Assembly: GCF_028437565.1 (NCBI RefSeq)
Contig: NZ_JAMRYR010000003.1
Location: 1 to 64,000 of the forward strand
DNA length: 64,000 nucleotides
Source of the DNA: Actinomyces sp. B33
GTDB taxonomy: Bacteria; Actinomycetota; Actinomycetes; Actinomycetales; Actinomycetaceae
Reading direction: 5' to 3'
In this document: positions 1 to 9,375 of the stretch, one piece after another
Layout of the letters: every line of letters starts with the position of its first letter
Position numbering within the stretch: the stretch's first letter is position 1
The notes under the pieces: generated by a model
Told to the model about the DNA's origin: nothing
What the model saw: the letters and a program-made list of their open reading frames with translations, nothing else
Databases searched by the model: none
Position numbers and translations under genes: made by a program

Positions 1-194
1 ATCATCGGCGGTGTCCGGTTGTTGGGGATGCGTGATCGCAGTGCCGTTCCGTTCTGCTGTTCCAACACTTCCTCGAAACAGGCACGGATGCGGGCCCCAT
101 GGCCGCTTCGCGGCGATCGAATGCAGCGTGCGTTGTCTTCTCAGCTCGACGATTACCATGAAGAGGACCACAACACCGTTGGAAAGGGCGGCTC

Positions 195-398
195 ATGGGA
201 ATCGATGACATCAAGAACCAGACTGAGGGAATCCGGGCGAAGGCCGAGGATCTCGTGCGAACGACGCTCGCCGATGAGGCGAAATCCGATGAGCTGCTCG
301 ACCGAGCGTCCAAAGCCGTGAAGAAAGCAACGGGAGGGCGCTTCGACTCCACGGTCGATACCGCCCGTGACGCCGTCGATGAACGCGTCGGCGAATAA
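195..398 (+). CDS. MT0933/Rv0909-type antitoxin-like small protein
   Basis: This 67-residue acidic, charged protein resembles the MT0933 (Rv0909) antitoxin family. The family signature is visible in the second half, where LLDRASKAVKKATGGRF is followed by a DxARDAVDE stretch; the whole chain looks helical and has no membrane segment. The ATG follows an AAAGGG ribosome site. In Mycobacterium tuberculosis the relative is paired with a toxin gene, but no partner is seen beside it here: the next 600 bases carry no convincing gene, and the upstream 194 bases are only a leader region. A role as antitoxin is therefore family-based inference; it may be a free-standing stress protein. Confidence 0.7.
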   Translation: MGIDDIKNQTEGIRAKAEDLVRTTLADEAKSDELLDRASKAVKKATGGRFDSTVDTARDAVDERVGE

Positions 399-440
399 GA
401 CGACGACATGCGCAACGACTGAATACCAATCGGATACGCA

Positions 441-472
441 GGTGTGGGCCACCCAAATGGGCGGCCCACACC
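441..472 (+). terminator. Hairpin terminator after the small antitoxin-like gene
   Basis: A perfect 10-base inverted repeat (GGTGTGGGCC with GGCCCACACC) encloses a second small stem CCC-AAAT-GGG. It is followed by C-rich sequence rather than a T run, which is common in high-GC actinobacteria. Confidence 0.7.
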
Positions 473-982
473 CCCCTTGCTGGAAAACGCCTTGAGCGGG
501 CTTGCGACAGGAAGCGCCGCAAGAAAGTTCTCTTCTAATACTGGGGTTCGGCGCCCACCCATTGAAGCCACTTCTTTCGCCTGCACCTGCGGTTCGATTC
601 ATCGCGCACGCGCGGTTCGACCCGGACTCGCTCGCCTCAATTCGAGACTCCTGGCGACTGCATGCCCTGCTATGTCCCGCCGATGCTTCCTGCGACTTGC
701 GTCCGCGCTGTTCCATTCCCCGCCCGCGCGTACGTGGTCGGGTGACGCTTCGCTTCCCCGGAAAACGAAAAAACCGGCGTGTATACGCGGGGAAATACTC
801 GTTTTCGAAGGAAAGCACGGGGGGGATACGGGCGAGAGCAGGGGCACGATAGAGACCAGAAGGCGAGGTCCCGCCTACAACGGGAACGAACACCCCGACC
901 ACCAACCCAACACACCAGGGACAGCCAATCACCCCAAGACGCCAACACCAGCATCAACACCAGCATCAACACCCGGCAATAC
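473..982. other. Gene-poor intergenic stretch with a small tandem repeat
   Basis: I see no supportable gene in this stretch. Open frames exist on both strands, but they lack ribosome sites and recognisable protein sequence. The only structure is a 12-base unit (AACACCAGCATC) repeated about 2.5 times at 944-973, close to the terminator of the minus-strand isomerase gene. Confidence 0.5.
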
Positions 983-1019
983 AAACACCCCACCCAAAAA
1001 ACACTGGGTGGGGGTGTTT
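983..1019 (-). terminator. Probable terminator of the AGE-family isomerase gene
   Basis: AAACACCCCACCC (983-995) pairs with GGGTGGGGGTGTTT (1006-1019), with one bulged G and a ten-base loop. It lies just past the stop codon of the minus-strand gene. The downstream T run is weak. Confidence 0.55.
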
Positions 1020-1028
1020 ATCCGGGGA

Positions 1029-2264
1029 TCAACCGACGGGAAGGGTCACAGAACTCTCACGGATCCCCACTGCAAAACACGCGCACAACGGCACAGAACC
1101 GATAAGACACGCCTGCAACGCATGATAAATATCCGGCTTGCCCGACCACGTCGCATCATCAGGACGATTCAACGCATCCAGCTCCTCGCGCCACTGCCCG
1201 GGAGCCTCGATGAGAAACTCCTTCGCCCACCCCCAGAACACGTCGACATCGCACGCGTAAGAACCGTCCCCGGTCGCGACCTCCAAAGTCCGCGCCGCGC
1301 AGATCCCCTCAGCCAACACCCAATACATCCGCTGACCAACAACAGGACGCCCCTCAAAATCCACGGTGTAGACAAAGCCCGGCAACCCATCCACACCCCA
1401 CCCCTCCATCAACGCCCGCCGATACACCGCCGGCGCCAGGCCCGCCAAACGATCATCGCAGGAGATTCCCGCCGTCGCGCACGCATCGTGCACCTCGAGC
1501 ATCAGCCGCGACCACTCGAGCCAATGCCCCGGCGTCGAACCGAACGGGCGGAACTGATCGGCGGGATTCTCGCGGTTGTACTCGAGCAACGGCCGCCACG
1601 TCTCGTCGAAATGCTCCGGAAGACGCAAATCGAACTCGAGGAACCAGCCGAGTACCCGCTCGCAGATGCGCCGGGCCTTCTCCACATGCGCGATCTCACC
1701 GGTCGCCGACCACGCCGCGATCAGCGCCTCGACCCAATGCATGTTCGCATTGACACCCCGATAAGGATCCACCTCCAGCGAATCCGGGTCGCGCGCATCG
1801 ACGACCAGCCCCTCCGCGTCATCCCACCACAGCGCCTCGAACGAGGAGAGGGCCTCCGAGAGCAGCTCGTCGGCCCGCGGGATCCCCGCGATGACGCCCG
1901 AGGACGCGGCCAAGACGACGAAGGAATGGTCGTAGGACACCCGGGCCCCCGGACGGACCGAGCCATCGGCCTCGACCGCCGAGAACCACCCGCCATCCCC
2001 CGTGGAGCGCAGGGGTCCGTCGAGGAGCCGGGAGACGCCGTGCTCGGCGAGGGCGGCGCTGCCCGGGTGCCCGAGCAGCGCGCCCAAGCAGAAGCAGTGC
2101 GTCATCCTCCCCGTGATCCACAGGGGAACGCCCCGGGATTCGTCGATGCCTCCCCGGTCGTTGAGCCAGCCGAAGCCGTGGGGGACGCGGGATCCGCGCG
2201 CGAAATCGAGGAGACTCCGCGCCTCGTCGAGCATCTCCTCGGACCTGGACATGGGCTTCGTCAT
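1029..2264 (-). CDS. AGE-family sugar epimerase/isomerase (YihS-like)
   Basis: This 411-residue cytoplasmic protein belongs to the N-acylglucosamine 2-epimerase superfamily, whose members interconvert aldoses and ketoses or epimerise amino sugars in an alpha/alpha barrel. Family landmarks are RMTHCFCLG near the N-terminus, NANMHWVEALIAAW in the middle and GHWLEWSRLML further on. The conserved histidines in these segments are the usual catalytic positions. The start at 2264 was chosen because AAGGAGAG lies just upstream; the frame stays open further upstream but with no ribosome site. The gene stands alone, divergent from the exporter gene, so its neighbours do not reveal the sugar. Sulfoquinovose, mannose or glucose isomerase are all possible. 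Confidence 0.85.
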   Translation of the reverse strand: MTKPMSRSEEMLDEARSLLDFARGSRVPHGFGWLNDRGGIDESRGVPLWITGRMTHCFCLGALLGHPGSAALAEHGVSRLLDGPLRSTGDGGWFSAVEADGSVRPGARVSYDHSFVVLAASSGVIAGIPRADELLSEALSSFEALWWDDAEGLVVDARDPDSLEVDPYRGVNANMHWVEALIAAWSATGEIAHVEKARRICERVLGWFLEFDLRLPEHFDETWRPLLEYNRENPADQFRPFGSTPGHWLEWSRLMLEVHDACATAGISCDDRLAGLAPAVYRRALMEGWGVDGLPGFVYTVDFEGRPVVGQRMYWVLAEGICAARTLEVATGDGSYACDVDVFWGWAKEFLIEAPGQWREELDALNRPDDATWSGKPDIYHALQACLIGSVPLCACFAVGIRESSVTLPVG

Positions 2265-2475
2265 CTCTCTCCTTCGATCCGTCGCTCTCTCACGGGCGTC
2301 GGCGCCGCCCGAGGATGCGGGCGGGCTCCGGCTCCGTCGCCGTAGGCGTCGCGCATCGGCATCGCCTCTCGGCGCCATCGTAGCGACTGCGAGCACCGTC
2401 TCGGCATCCCCGCCGACCCGAGTGCACCGGCCCGATTCAACGGGGAGGGGAGTAGCCGATCAGACACCCCGTATC

Positions 2476-2487
2476 AGACGTACGTCT
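2476..2487. promoter_or_regulatory. 12-base palindrome in a divergent promoter region
   Basis: AGACGTACGTCT is a perfect palindrome in the 260-base gap between the divergent isomerase and ThrE-type genes. Its placement about 40 bases before the exporter start suggests an operator, but no regulator gene is adjacent. Confidence 0.3.
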
Positions 2488-2524
2488 CGATCCACCCGCC
2501 TGCGCGAGTGGAACACTAGGGGCC

Positions 2525-3880
2525 ATGCTCGACAACAGTGAACCGCCCCTCCCTCACACGCACCAGCCGCCATCGGAGAAAATCCGGTCCGAACGGGTCG
2601 ACGCCCACGATCGACTGGCCCACCAGTCCCGCGTCGTCCTCCGACTGGGGCAGATGCTCTTGTCATGCGGAGCCAGCGCCTACCGGGTCAAAGCGGCGAT
2701 GGCCGACACTGCCCGAGCCGTGGGGATCGCCGAGCACCACGCCCAGGTCACCTACACCGAGATCATCGCCACCGCCTACGCCAACGGGACGTTCCGCACC
2801 GAGCTCGCCGAGCAGCGCGCCATGGGCGTCAACGCCGATAAGATCGACCGGATCGTCAACTACGTCGCCTCCATCAAGGGCACGTCCGTGCAGGTCGAAC
2901 AGGTCGACGACGAGCTCGACGCGATCGACGCGATCGGTCCGCTCTACGACTGGTTCCCCAATGCCGCGGCCTCAGGACTGGCGTGCGCGGCGTTTTCGTT
3001 CCTCAACTCCGGCGGCTGGGTCGAATGCTCCGCCGTCGCCGTCGCCGCGTTCTTCGGCCAAGCCCTGCGCCGGCAGATGCTCCATCGCCGCATGAACCAC
3101 TTCGGCGTGTGGATGTCGTGCGGCGCCCTCGCCGCCCTGATCTACATCCTCCTCATCGCCCCGGCCCAGCAGTTCCTCGGCCTGGAGCCCACCCACCAGG
3201 CGGGCTTCATCTCCGCCCTCCTCTTCCTCGTCCCCGGGTTCCCCCTCGTCACCGGGCTCATCGACCTGGTTCGACAGGACTACCTCGGCGGACTCGGACG
3301 CATCGTCTACGTCGCGATGCTCGTCGTCTCCGCGGGTGTCGCGACGTGGGCCGTGTCCGCGGTGTTCCACTGGTCCGTGACGCCGCAATACGAATACCAC
3401 CTCGCCCCCTGGCTCCTGTACCTCCTCCGGGCGATCACGAGCTTCGTCGCGGCCTACGGTTTCGCCATGCTCTTCAACTCGCCGCCGAAAGTCTGCGCCG
3501 CCGGTGCGTGCATCGGCGCCGTCATCAACACCTCCCGCCTCGCCCTGGTCGGCTTCGCCGGGATGATGAACCCTGCGGCCGTCGGCCTGGCCGCCCTGGG
3601 AGCGGGGCTCCTCGCCGACTTCGTCGCCAACCGCACCCGTTTTTCGCGCGTCACCCTGTCGGTGCCCGCGGTCGTCATCATGATCCCCGGAGTGCCGCTC
3701 TACCGTTCGCTGACCTACCTCAACAACGGGCAGACACTCGAGGCCCTCGCGGCCCTGTCAACCGTCCTCTTCACGATCGTCGCCATCGGCATCGGCCTGT
3801 CCCTGGCCCGTATGCTCACCGACAAGAACTGGTTGATGGAGGCCCCGTCCACGGTCCCTAACCTGTGGGAGCTCGATTGA
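2525..3880 (+). CDS. thrE: Threonine/serine exporter, ThrE family
   Basis: This 451-residue membrane protein belongs to the ThrE (DUF1212) family, which exports threonine and serine in Corynebacterium. The cytosolic N-terminal segment carries the typical LGQMLLSCGASAYRVK stretch and is followed by about ten hydrophobic segments forming the two ThrE modules (roughly residues 140-270 and 290-430). Both modules are fused in one chain, as in C. glutamicum ThrE. No clear Shine-Dalgarno sequence precedes the ATG, so the message may have a very short leader. The gene is single, divergent from the isomerase and convergent with the next transporter, with which it shares a strong terminator. Substrate is inferred from the family. 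Confidence 0.85.
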   Translation: MLDNSEPPLPHTHQPPSEKIRSERVDAHDRLAHQSRVVLRLGQMLLSCGASAYRVKAAMADTARAVGIAEHHAQVTYTEIIATAYANGTFRTELAEQRAMGVNADKIDRIVNYVASIKGTSVQVEQVDDELDAIDAIGPLYDWFPNAAASGLACAAFSFLNSGGWVECSAVAVAAFFGQALRRQMLHRRMNHFGVWMSCGALAALIYILLIAPAQQFLGLEPTHQAGFISALLFLVPGFPLVTGLIDLVRQDYLGGLGRIVYVAMLVVSAGVATWAVSAVFHWSVTPQYEYHLAPWLLYLLRAITSFVAAYGFAMLFNSPPKVCAAGACIGAVINTSRLALVGFAGMMNPAAVGLAALGAGLLADFVANRTRFSRVTLSVPAVVIMIPGVPLYRSLTYLNNGQTLEALAALSTVLFTIVAIGIGLSLARMLTDKNWLMEAPSTVPNLWELD

Positions 3881-3897
3881 CGCGCGAGACGCGCGAA

Positions 3898-3929
3898 GGG
3901 GGGCGGCACCGATCGCGGTGCCGCCCCCC
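3898..3929. terminator. Bidirectional terminator between convergent transporter genes
   Basis: A perfect 13-base stem (GGGGGGCGGCACC with GGTGCCGCCCCCC) has a six-base loop and sits between two convergent genes. It can serve both. Confidence 0.85.
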
Positions 3930-3952
3930 CAGTGCATCACAGCCGGATGAGG

Positions 3953-5548
3953 CTACGACAGGCCTCCGAGGACCGTGGCGACGATAATCTTGCCGACCAT
4001 CGCCACCGGGTAGACGAGGGCGTAGCCCAGCGACACGCGCGGATCGGAATTCGTCCGGCCGTTCGCGAACGCGAGGACTGCCGGCTGCGTCTGCGAGCCG
4101 CCCAGGAGGCCCGACAGCTGAGTGCCGCCCATTGAGAAGACCCATCGCATCGTGCAGTACAGGCCGATCGCCATGATCGTCGTGATGATGAAACCGAGGA
4201 TCCCGATCTTGATCCAGTCGCCGGAGGTGAAGGCGTTGGCGATCTGACCGCCGGCATTGGCCCCTGCCTGAGCGAGGAACACGAGCAGGCCGAACTCGGA
4301 GAGCACCTGGCAGGCCGTGAACGGCAGGGCCGTGACAACCGGGCCGATGCGCCCGATGCGGCCGAACACGAGGCCGACGACGAGCGTACCGGCGGCGGAC
4401 CCGATCGAGAAGTAATCGCCCGACGGCGTGAGGATCGGCAGCTCGCCGATGGCGATGCCGAGGGCCATTCCCAGGCCCAGCGCGATCGGATTGAGGTCGG
4501 ACAGGCCGCGCGCCGAATCCCCGAAGAACTTCGTGATCGACGCCATCTTCGACGCCGGGGCGACGACGCGGACCCGGTCGCCTTGCTGGAGGACCAGGCC
4601 GGGCTCGGCCACCATATCGACATCGCCTCGGCGCACGCGCGAGATCGTCGCCGAGAACTCCTTGGCCATCCCGAGGCTGCCCACGGTCCGGCCCGCGATC
4701 TTGGGGTTGGAGATCGTCATGCGACGGAAATCGAGGTACGAGCGGTCCTGCATGAGGGAGTGGGACGAGGCGTGGCCGAGCTCCGTGGCCGCCCGGGCCA
4801 CGAGCTCGCGCGGGCCGACGACCGTCACGAGATCCCCCGGGTCGAGGGTGTCCGACATCGAGGGGCGGGTGATCGGCCCGGTCTCCCCGCGGCGCAGGCG
4901 GGAGAAGGTCACTTTGGCGCCGAGCTTCTCGTAGATGTCTCCGACGAAGGGGTGGTCGTCGCGCTCGACGCGGATCGTGCGATTCGCCAGGGGCGAGGGC
5001 AGGTCGGTGTCGTTCTTGCCGTAGGACAGGGCGGCCATGGCCGCGATGAGCATCCCGATGACGCCGAACAGGTAGGCGATGGAGTAGCCGACCGTCGCCC
5101 GATCGAGGGCGCCGGAGGCGTCCCCGGCCGCCGCCAGCGCGGGGGTGTTCGTCAGGGCGCCGGCGAAAGTACCCGCGATCAGCGGGATGTCCATCCCCAT
5201 CGCCTTGCCGGCGAACAGGCCGACGCCGGCCGCGACCGCGTACAGGGCGACCATCGTCAGGATCGGGCCGATAGCGGTCTTGAGGTTGTGGAAGAACGAG
5301 GCGCCGGAGTTGATGCCGATGGCGAAGGTGAAGAGCGTCAAACCGAGAGTGCCGAGCTGGGGGGTCACCCGCAGCTCGATGCCGTAGGCCTGGGCCCAGG
5401 CGGCGAGGACGATCGCCAGGAAGAGGACGGCTGCGGCCCCCAGGCCCACGCCTTTGATCTTGACGTGGCCGAACGCCATTCCGAATCCGATGAGGAGGAA
5501 GAGGAAGAGGACGGGCTGTTCGGCCAACAGCTCGAATACTGTGGACAC
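3953..5548 (-). CDS. AspT/YidE/YbjL-type duplication transporter with two TrkA-C domains
   Basis: This protein of about 531 residues belongs to the aspartate:alanine exchanger family (AAE, with YidE, YbjL and the C. glutamicum succinate exporter SucE). Two blocks of membrane helices flank a soluble centre with two TrkA-C (RCK-C) domains; the first covers the segment around DHPFVGDIYEKLGAKVTFSR and the second the segment around KIAGRTVGSLGMAKEFSA. The start is placed at the GTG at 5548, which follows GGAG at a good distance and begins the first membrane helix. The frame is open upstream to 5893, but that part is arginine-rich shadow sequence. A dicarboxylate or amino-acid exporter is likely; the substrate cannot be read from the sequence. 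Confidence 0.85.
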   Translation of the reverse strand: MSTVFELLAEQPVLFLFLLIGFGMAFGHVKIKGVGLGAAAVLFLAIVLAAWAQAYGIELRVTPQLGTLGLTLFTFAIGINSGASFFHNLKTAIGPILTMVALYAVAAGVGLFAGKAMGMDIPLIAGTFAGALTNTPALAAAGDASGALDRATVGYSIAYLFGVIGMLIAAMAALSYGKNDTDLPSPLANRTIRVERDDHPFVGDIYEKLGAKVTFSRLRRGETGPITRPSMSDTLDPGDLVTVVGPRELVARAATELGHASSHSLMQDRSYLDFRRMTISNPKIAGRTVGSLGMAKEFSATISRVRRGDVDMVAEPGLVLQQGDRVRVVAPASKMASITKFFGDSARGLSDLNPIALGLGMALGIAIGELPILTPSGDYFSIGSAAGTLVVGLVFGRIGRIGPVVTALPFTACQVLSEFGLLVFLAQAGANAGGQIANAFTSGDWIKIGILGFIITTIMAIGLYCTMRWVFSMGGTQLSGLLGGSQTQPAVLAFANGRTNSDPRVSLGYALVYPVAMVGKIIVATVLGGLS

Positions 5549-5749
5549 AGTCGTGGGCTCCAGTTCATTCGATGTGGATGAAAGACGCCCCAGTATCTCA
5601 GCTCCGCGCCGACGACTTCCTATCGAACGTCCTAGATCCGCCGGCGGATACGGCGCCGCCGATGAGCGCTCGCATCCGGCGCCCTCGGCGCGCCCGGAGC
5701 ACCAGGTCCCGAAGTATGAGATGAGGACTGCCCGGACCCTCCTACGGCC

Positions 5750-5755
5750 TACGGT
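5750..5755 (+). promoter_or_regulatory. -10 box of the ilvBNC leader transcript
   Basis: TACGGT ends six bases before the GTG of the leader peptide, so the transcript would begin at or next to that codon (leaderless leader peptide). No good -35 box is visible. Confidence 0.5.
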
Positions 5756-5761
5756 TGAGAC

Positions 5762-5833
5762 GTGCTCAACATTCACGTCATGGGGATCCTCGTCTCGGTC
5801 ATCGTACCGAGGCGTGCGACTCCTACCTCGTGA
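5762..5833 (+). CDS. ilvBNC leader peptide, rich in Ile, Val and Leu
   Basis: This 23-residue open frame reads V-L-N-I-H-V-M-G-I-L-V-S-V-I-V-P, then RRATPTS and a stop. Nine of the first 15 residues are branched-chain amino acids. It stands about 90 bases before ilvB, ahead of a terminator, and its codons overlap the first of three mutually arranged hairpins. These are the hallmarks of an attenuation leader like the one known for C. glutamicum ilvBNC. There is no Shine-Dalgarno sequence; the -10 box lies six bases upstream, so translation probably starts on a leaderless message at the GTG. An alternative start is the in-frame ATG at 5780. Confidence 0.75.
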   Translation: MLNIHVMGILVSVIVPRRATPTS

Positions 5834-5890
5834 ACGAAGGGTGGATCGCACGCCTCGTCCCCGGCCGCTGACACGCGGAGGGGGCTTTTT
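5794..5890 (+). promoter_or_regulatory. Transcription attenuator of ilvBNC
   Basis: Three hairpins are visible. A pause stem pairs CTCGGT (5794-5799) with ACCGAG (5806-5811) inside the leader peptide. A 12-base perfect stem pairs CGAGGCGTGCGA (5808-5819) with TCGCACGCCTCG (5846-5857) and excludes the first. A terminator pairs roughly 5857-5868 with 5875-5885, followed by five T. Ribosome stalling on the Ile/Val codons would free the 12-base stem; finishing the peptide would cover its 5' arm and leave the terminator. The 12-base stem and the terminator share only about one base, so how well they exclude each other is uncertain. Confidence 0.7.
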
Positions 5891-5926
5891 CATGCGACAC
5901 GACCCTCGACACCGAGAGGAGAAACG

Positions 5927-7690
5927 GTGAACACCACTTCACACCCGCAGACGATGACTGGAGCCCAGGCGATTGTCGCCAGCCTGGAAGCGCTGGGCGT
6001 CACCGACGTCTTCGGCATGCCCGGCGGGGCGATCCTGCACACCTACGACCCGCTGATGAACTCCTCCCTGCGCCATATCCTCGTGCGTCACGAGCAGGGA
6101 GCCGGGCACGCCGCCGAAGGATACGCTCTGGCCACCGGCAGAGTCGGCGTCGCCATCGTCACCTCCGGACCGGGGGCGACGAATATCCTCACGGCCCTGG
6201 CCGACGCCAACATGGACTCCGTCCCCATGGTCGTCATCTCCGGACAGGTCGGCGCCTCCCTCATTGGCACCGACGCCTTCCAGGAGGCCGACATCGTCGG
6301 CGCCTCCATGCCCCTGACGAAGCACGCCTTCCTCGTCACCGACCCGCAGGAGATCCCCTCGCGGATCGCCGAGGCCTTCCACATCGCGACCACGGGCCGC
6401 CCCGGCCCCGTCCTCGTCGACATCACGAAGTCCGCGCAGGGCTCCGAGATGACTTTCTCCTGGCCGCCCACCCTCGATCTGCCGGGCTACCGCATGCCCG
6501 CCAAGCCGAACCGGAAGCAGGTGCGCGCTGCGGCGCGGGCGATCCTCGAGGCCCAGGCCCCGGTCCTCTACGTCGGCGGCGGCGCCATCCGGGCGAACGT
6601 TAGCGCCGACCTCGCCCGCCTCGTCGAGCTGACCGACGCCCCCGTCGTCACGACCCTCACCGCGCGCGGCGCCTTCCCCGACTCCGACCGGCACAACCTG
6701 GGGATGCCCGGCATGCACGGGACGGTCCCCGCCGTCGGAGCCCTCCAACGCGCCGACCTGCTGATCTGCCTGGGAGCGCGCTTCGACGACCGGGTCACCG
6801 GCAGGCTCGACTCCTTCGCGCCCCGCGCCCGCGTCGTCCATATCGACATCGACGCCGCCGAGATCTCGAAGAACCGCGTCGCCGACGTCCCGATCGTCGG
6901 CGACCTCGCCGAAGCCCTGCCCGCCCTCAACGACGAGATCGCCGGGATCCTCGTCACCGGGGACGCCCCCGACCTGTCCGGGTGGTGGCGCTACCTCGAC
7001 CGGCTCTCCGACCGGTACCCGATGGGCTGGACCCAGCCGGAGGACGGGATGATGGCCCCCCAGGACGTGATCTCCCGCCTGTCCGCGCGCGTCGGACCCG
7101 ACGCTGTCTACGTCACCGGGGTCGGTCAGCACCAGATGTGGGCCGCGCAGTTCGTCGACTACGAGTACCCCCGCCACTTCATCTCCTCGTGCGGCCTGGG
7201 CACGATGGGCTACTGCGTGCCGGCGGCGATGGGGGCCAAGGTCGGCGCGCCCGACGCAGTCGTGTGGGCTATCGACGGCGACGGTTCCTTCCAGATGACG
7301 AACCAGGAGTTGGCGACCTGCCGGATCAACGACATCCCGATCAAGATCGCCCTCATCAACAACTCGGTGCTCGGCATGGTGCGCCAATGGCAGTCGCTGT
7401 TCTACTCCAAGCGCTACTCGAACACGACGCTCAACCCCGTCGATGGCGACCAGGTGCCCGATTTCGAGATGCTCGCCCGGGCCTACGGGGCGGCCTCGCG
7501 CACCGTCCGGTCGATCGACGAGGTCGACGAGGCCATCGACTGGGCGATGTCGATCAACGACCGCCCGGTGCTCCTCGACTTCCGGGTGTCCCCCGAGTCG
7601 ATGGTGTGGCCGATGGTCGCCGCCGGGGTGTCGAACGATGAGATCCGCTATGCCAAGGGCATGGCGCCCGACTGGGAAGTGGAGGACTGA
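5927..7690 (+). CDS. ilvB: Acetolactate synthase large subunit
   Basis: This 587-residue ThDP enzyme joins two pyruvates to acetolactate, or pyruvate and 2-oxobutyrate to acetohydroxybutyrate, the first common step of valine, leucine and isoleucine synthesis. The N-terminal domain has the ThDP glutamate in [15 protein letters not shown] and the conserved [10 protein letters not shown]. The central FAD-binding domain spans about residues 195-340. The C-terminal domain carries the GDGSFQM...NN Mg-ThDP motif near residue 450. The GTG start follows AGGAGA. It leads ilvB-ilvN-ilvC, with a two-base gap to ilvN, and lies behind the leader-peptide attenuator. Confidence 0.97.
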   Translation: MNTTSHPQTMTGAQAIVASLEALGVTDVFGMPGGAILHTYDPLMNSSLRHILVRHEQGAGHAAEGYALATGRVGVAIVTSGPGATNILTALADANMDSVPMVVISGQVGASLIGTDAFQEADIVGASMPLTKHAFLVTDPQEIPSRIAEAFHIATTGRPGPVLVDITKSAQGSEMTFSWPPTLDLPGYRMPAKPNRKQVRAAARAILEAQAPVLYVGGGAIRANVSADLARLVELTDAPVVTTLTARGAFPDSDRHNLGMPGMHGTVPAVGALQRADLLICLGARFDDRVTGRLDSFAPRARVVHIDIDAAEISKNRVADVPIVGDLAEALPALNDEIAGILVTGDAPDLSGWWRYLDRLSDRYPMGWTQPEDGMMAPQDVISRLSARVGPDAVYVTGVGQHQMWAAQFVDYEYPRHFISSCGLGTMGYCVPAAMGAKVGAPDAVVWAIDGDGSFQMTNQELATCRINDIPIKIALINNSVLGMVRQWQSLFYSKRYSNTTLNPVDGDQVPDFEMLARAYGAASRTVRSIDEVDEAIDWAMSINDRPVLLDFRVSPESMVWPMVAAGVSNDEIRYAKGMAPDWEVED

Positions 7691-7692
7691 CC

Positions 7693-8205
7693 ATGGCCGC
7701 GCTGCACACCCTCGCCGTGCTCGTCGAGAACAAGCCGGGCGTCCTCACCCGGGTCGCCGCGCTCTTCGCCCGGCGCGCGTTCAACATCACGTCCCTCGCC
7801 GTGGGGGAGACCGAGCATCCCGAGATCTCCCGCATGACGATCATCGTCGAGGCCGACGAGCGGCCCCTCGAGCAGGTCACCAAGCAGCTCAACAAGCTCA
7901 TCAACGTGCTCAAGGTCGTCGAGCTCGAACCCGACGACTCGGTCGAGCGGCGCCTGCTCCTCATCAAGGTCCAGGCCGATGAGCAGCGTCGAACGGGGGT
8001 GCTCCAGGTCGTCGACCTGTTCCGCGCCCACGTCGTCGACGTCCAGCCCGAATCCGTCGTCATCGAGTCCATCGGCTCGTTGCCCAAGTTGGAAGCGCTC
8101 CTGCGGGCCCTCGAGCCCTACGGGGTGACAGAGATCGTCCAGTCGGGCGCCGTGGCCATTGGCCGCGGCCCGCGCTCGATCACGGATCAATTGAAGGAGA
8201 AATGA
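7693..8205 (+). CDS. ilvN: Acetolactate synthase small regulatory subunit
   Basis: This 170-residue protein is the regulatory partner of IlvB and confers valine feedback inhibition. The N-terminal ACT domain begins [21 protein letters not shown] and is followed by the second ACT-like domain from about residue 85. The length is typical for actinobacterial IlvN. It starts two bases after ilvB and its stop lies two bases before the ilvC start, so the three genes are one transcript with coupled translation. Confidence 0.97.
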   Translation: MAALHTLAVLVENKPGVLTRVAALFARRAFNITSLAVGETEHPEISRMTIIVEADERPLEQVTKQLNKLINVLKVVELEPDDSVERRLLLIKVQADEQRRTGVLQVVDLFRAHVVDVQPESVVIESIGSLPKLEALLRALEPYGVTEIVQSGAVAIGRGPRSITDQLKEK

Positions 8206-8207
8206 CC

Positions 8208-9233
8208 ATGGCAGAGATCATCTACGACGACGGCGCGGACCTGGCGCTCATCGAGTCGAAGACCGTCGCCATCATCGGCTACGGGTCTCAGGGCCACGCC
8301 CACGCCCTCAACCTCAAGGACTCCGGGGTCGAGGTCGTCGTCGGCCTGCGGCCCGGGTCGTCGTCGTGGGAGAAGGCCGAGGCCGCGGGCCTGACCGTCA
8401 AGGACGTTCCCGAGGCCGTCGCGGCCGGCGACGTCGTCATGATCCTCGTGCCCGATCAGGTCCAGCGCCACGTCTACTCCGAGCAGATCGCGCCGAACCT
8501 CAAGGAGGACGCCGCGCTCTTCTTCTCCCACGGATTCAACATCCGCTACGGGTACATCGCCCCCGAGGCCGGCCACGACGTCTGCATGGTCGCGCCGAAG
8601 GGCCCGGGGCACACGGTGCGCCGCCAGTTCGAGGAGGGGAGGGGCGTCCCCGCGCTCGTGTGCGTCGAGCAGGACGCCTCCGGCCGGGCCCTCGACCTCG
8701 CCCTGTCCTACGCGAAGGGGATCGGCGCGACCCGCGCCGGCGTCATCGAGACGACGTTCACCGAGGAGACCGAGACGGATCTCTTCGGCGAGCAGGCGGT
8801 CCTGTGCGGTGGAGTGTCGAAGCTCATCCAGTACGGTTTCGAGACGCTCGTCGAGGCCGGGTACAAGCCGGAGATGGCGTACTTCGAGGTCTGCCACGAG
8901 CTCAAGCTCATCGTCGACCTCATCAACGAGGGCGGTCTGACGAAGCAGCGCTGGTCCTGCTCCGACACCGCCGAGTACGGCGACTACGTGTCCGGGCCGC
9001 GGGTCATCGGCCCGCAGGTCAAGGAGGCGATGAAGGAGGTCCTCGCGGACATCCAGGACGGGACGTTCGCCCGCCGCTTCATCGCCGATCAGGACAACGG
9101 CGGCCTGGAGTTCAAGGCGCTGCGCATGGAGAACGAGTCCCACCCGATCGAGAAGACCGGCCAGAAGCTGCGCGCCGCCTTCGGGTGGACGTCGGTCGAC
9201 GCCGACTACACGGACGGCTCCGCCGCCCGCTGA
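8208..9233 (+). CDS. ilvC: Ketol-acid reductoisomerase
   Basis: This 341-residue class I enzyme isomerises and reduces acetolactate with NADPH. The Rossmann motif [17 protein letters not shown] lies near residue 23 and the C-terminal knotted domain holds the metal-binding acidic residues (for example the [10 protein letters not shown] segment). The ATG at 8208 was preferred to that at 8202 because only the former has proper spacing from AAGGAGA. The gene ends the ilvBNC operon and is followed by a terminator. Confidence 0.97.
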   Translation: MAEIIYDDGADLALIESKTVAIIGYGSQGHAHALNLKDSGVEVVVGLRPGSSSWEKAEAAGLTVKDVPEAVAAGDVVMILVPDQVQRHVYSEQIAPNLKEDAALFFSHGFNIRYGYIAPEAGHDVCMVAPKGPGHTVRRQFEEGRGVPALVCVEQDASGRALDLALSYAKGIGATRAGVIETTFTEETETDLFGEQAVLCGGVSKLIQYGFETLVEAGYKPEMAYFEVCHELKLIVDLINEGGLTKQRWSCSDTAEYGDYVSGPRVIGPQVKEAMKEVLADIQDGTFARRFIADQDNGGLEFKALRMENESHPIEKTGQKLRAAFGWTSVDADYTDGSAAR

Positions 9234-9263
9234 CCGGCACAGGCCTCGCGTCCGCGATCGCAG

Positions 9264-9301
9264 GCCCCGTCCTCGCCCGACTCGGGCCGGGGCGGGGCTT
9301 T
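9264..9301 (+). terminator. Terminator after ilvC
   Basis: GCCCCG and GCCCG on the left arm pair with CGGGC and CGGGGC on the right, with a partly paired inner loop, and are followed by TTT. Confidence 0.75.
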
Positions 9302-9363
9302 CCGCCACCCGCGTCCGCGTGCCCGTTAGCCGAGATGGTTCGTCTTGTCTGCGGAGACGGCCG

Positions 9364-9369
9364 TAGTCT
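9364..9369 (+). promoter_or_regulatory. -10 box of leuB, leaderless type
   Basis: TAGTCT ends six bases before the leuB ATG and no Shine-Dalgarno sequence is present, which fits a leaderless message. Confidence 0.5.
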
Positions 9370-9375
9370 CGCAGC

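Noticed and set aside
444-2345. Plus-strand open frame opposite the AGE-family gene
   Set aside because: Its sequence is Arg/Pro-rich shadow, and the minus strand carries a recognisable isomerase with a good ribosome site.
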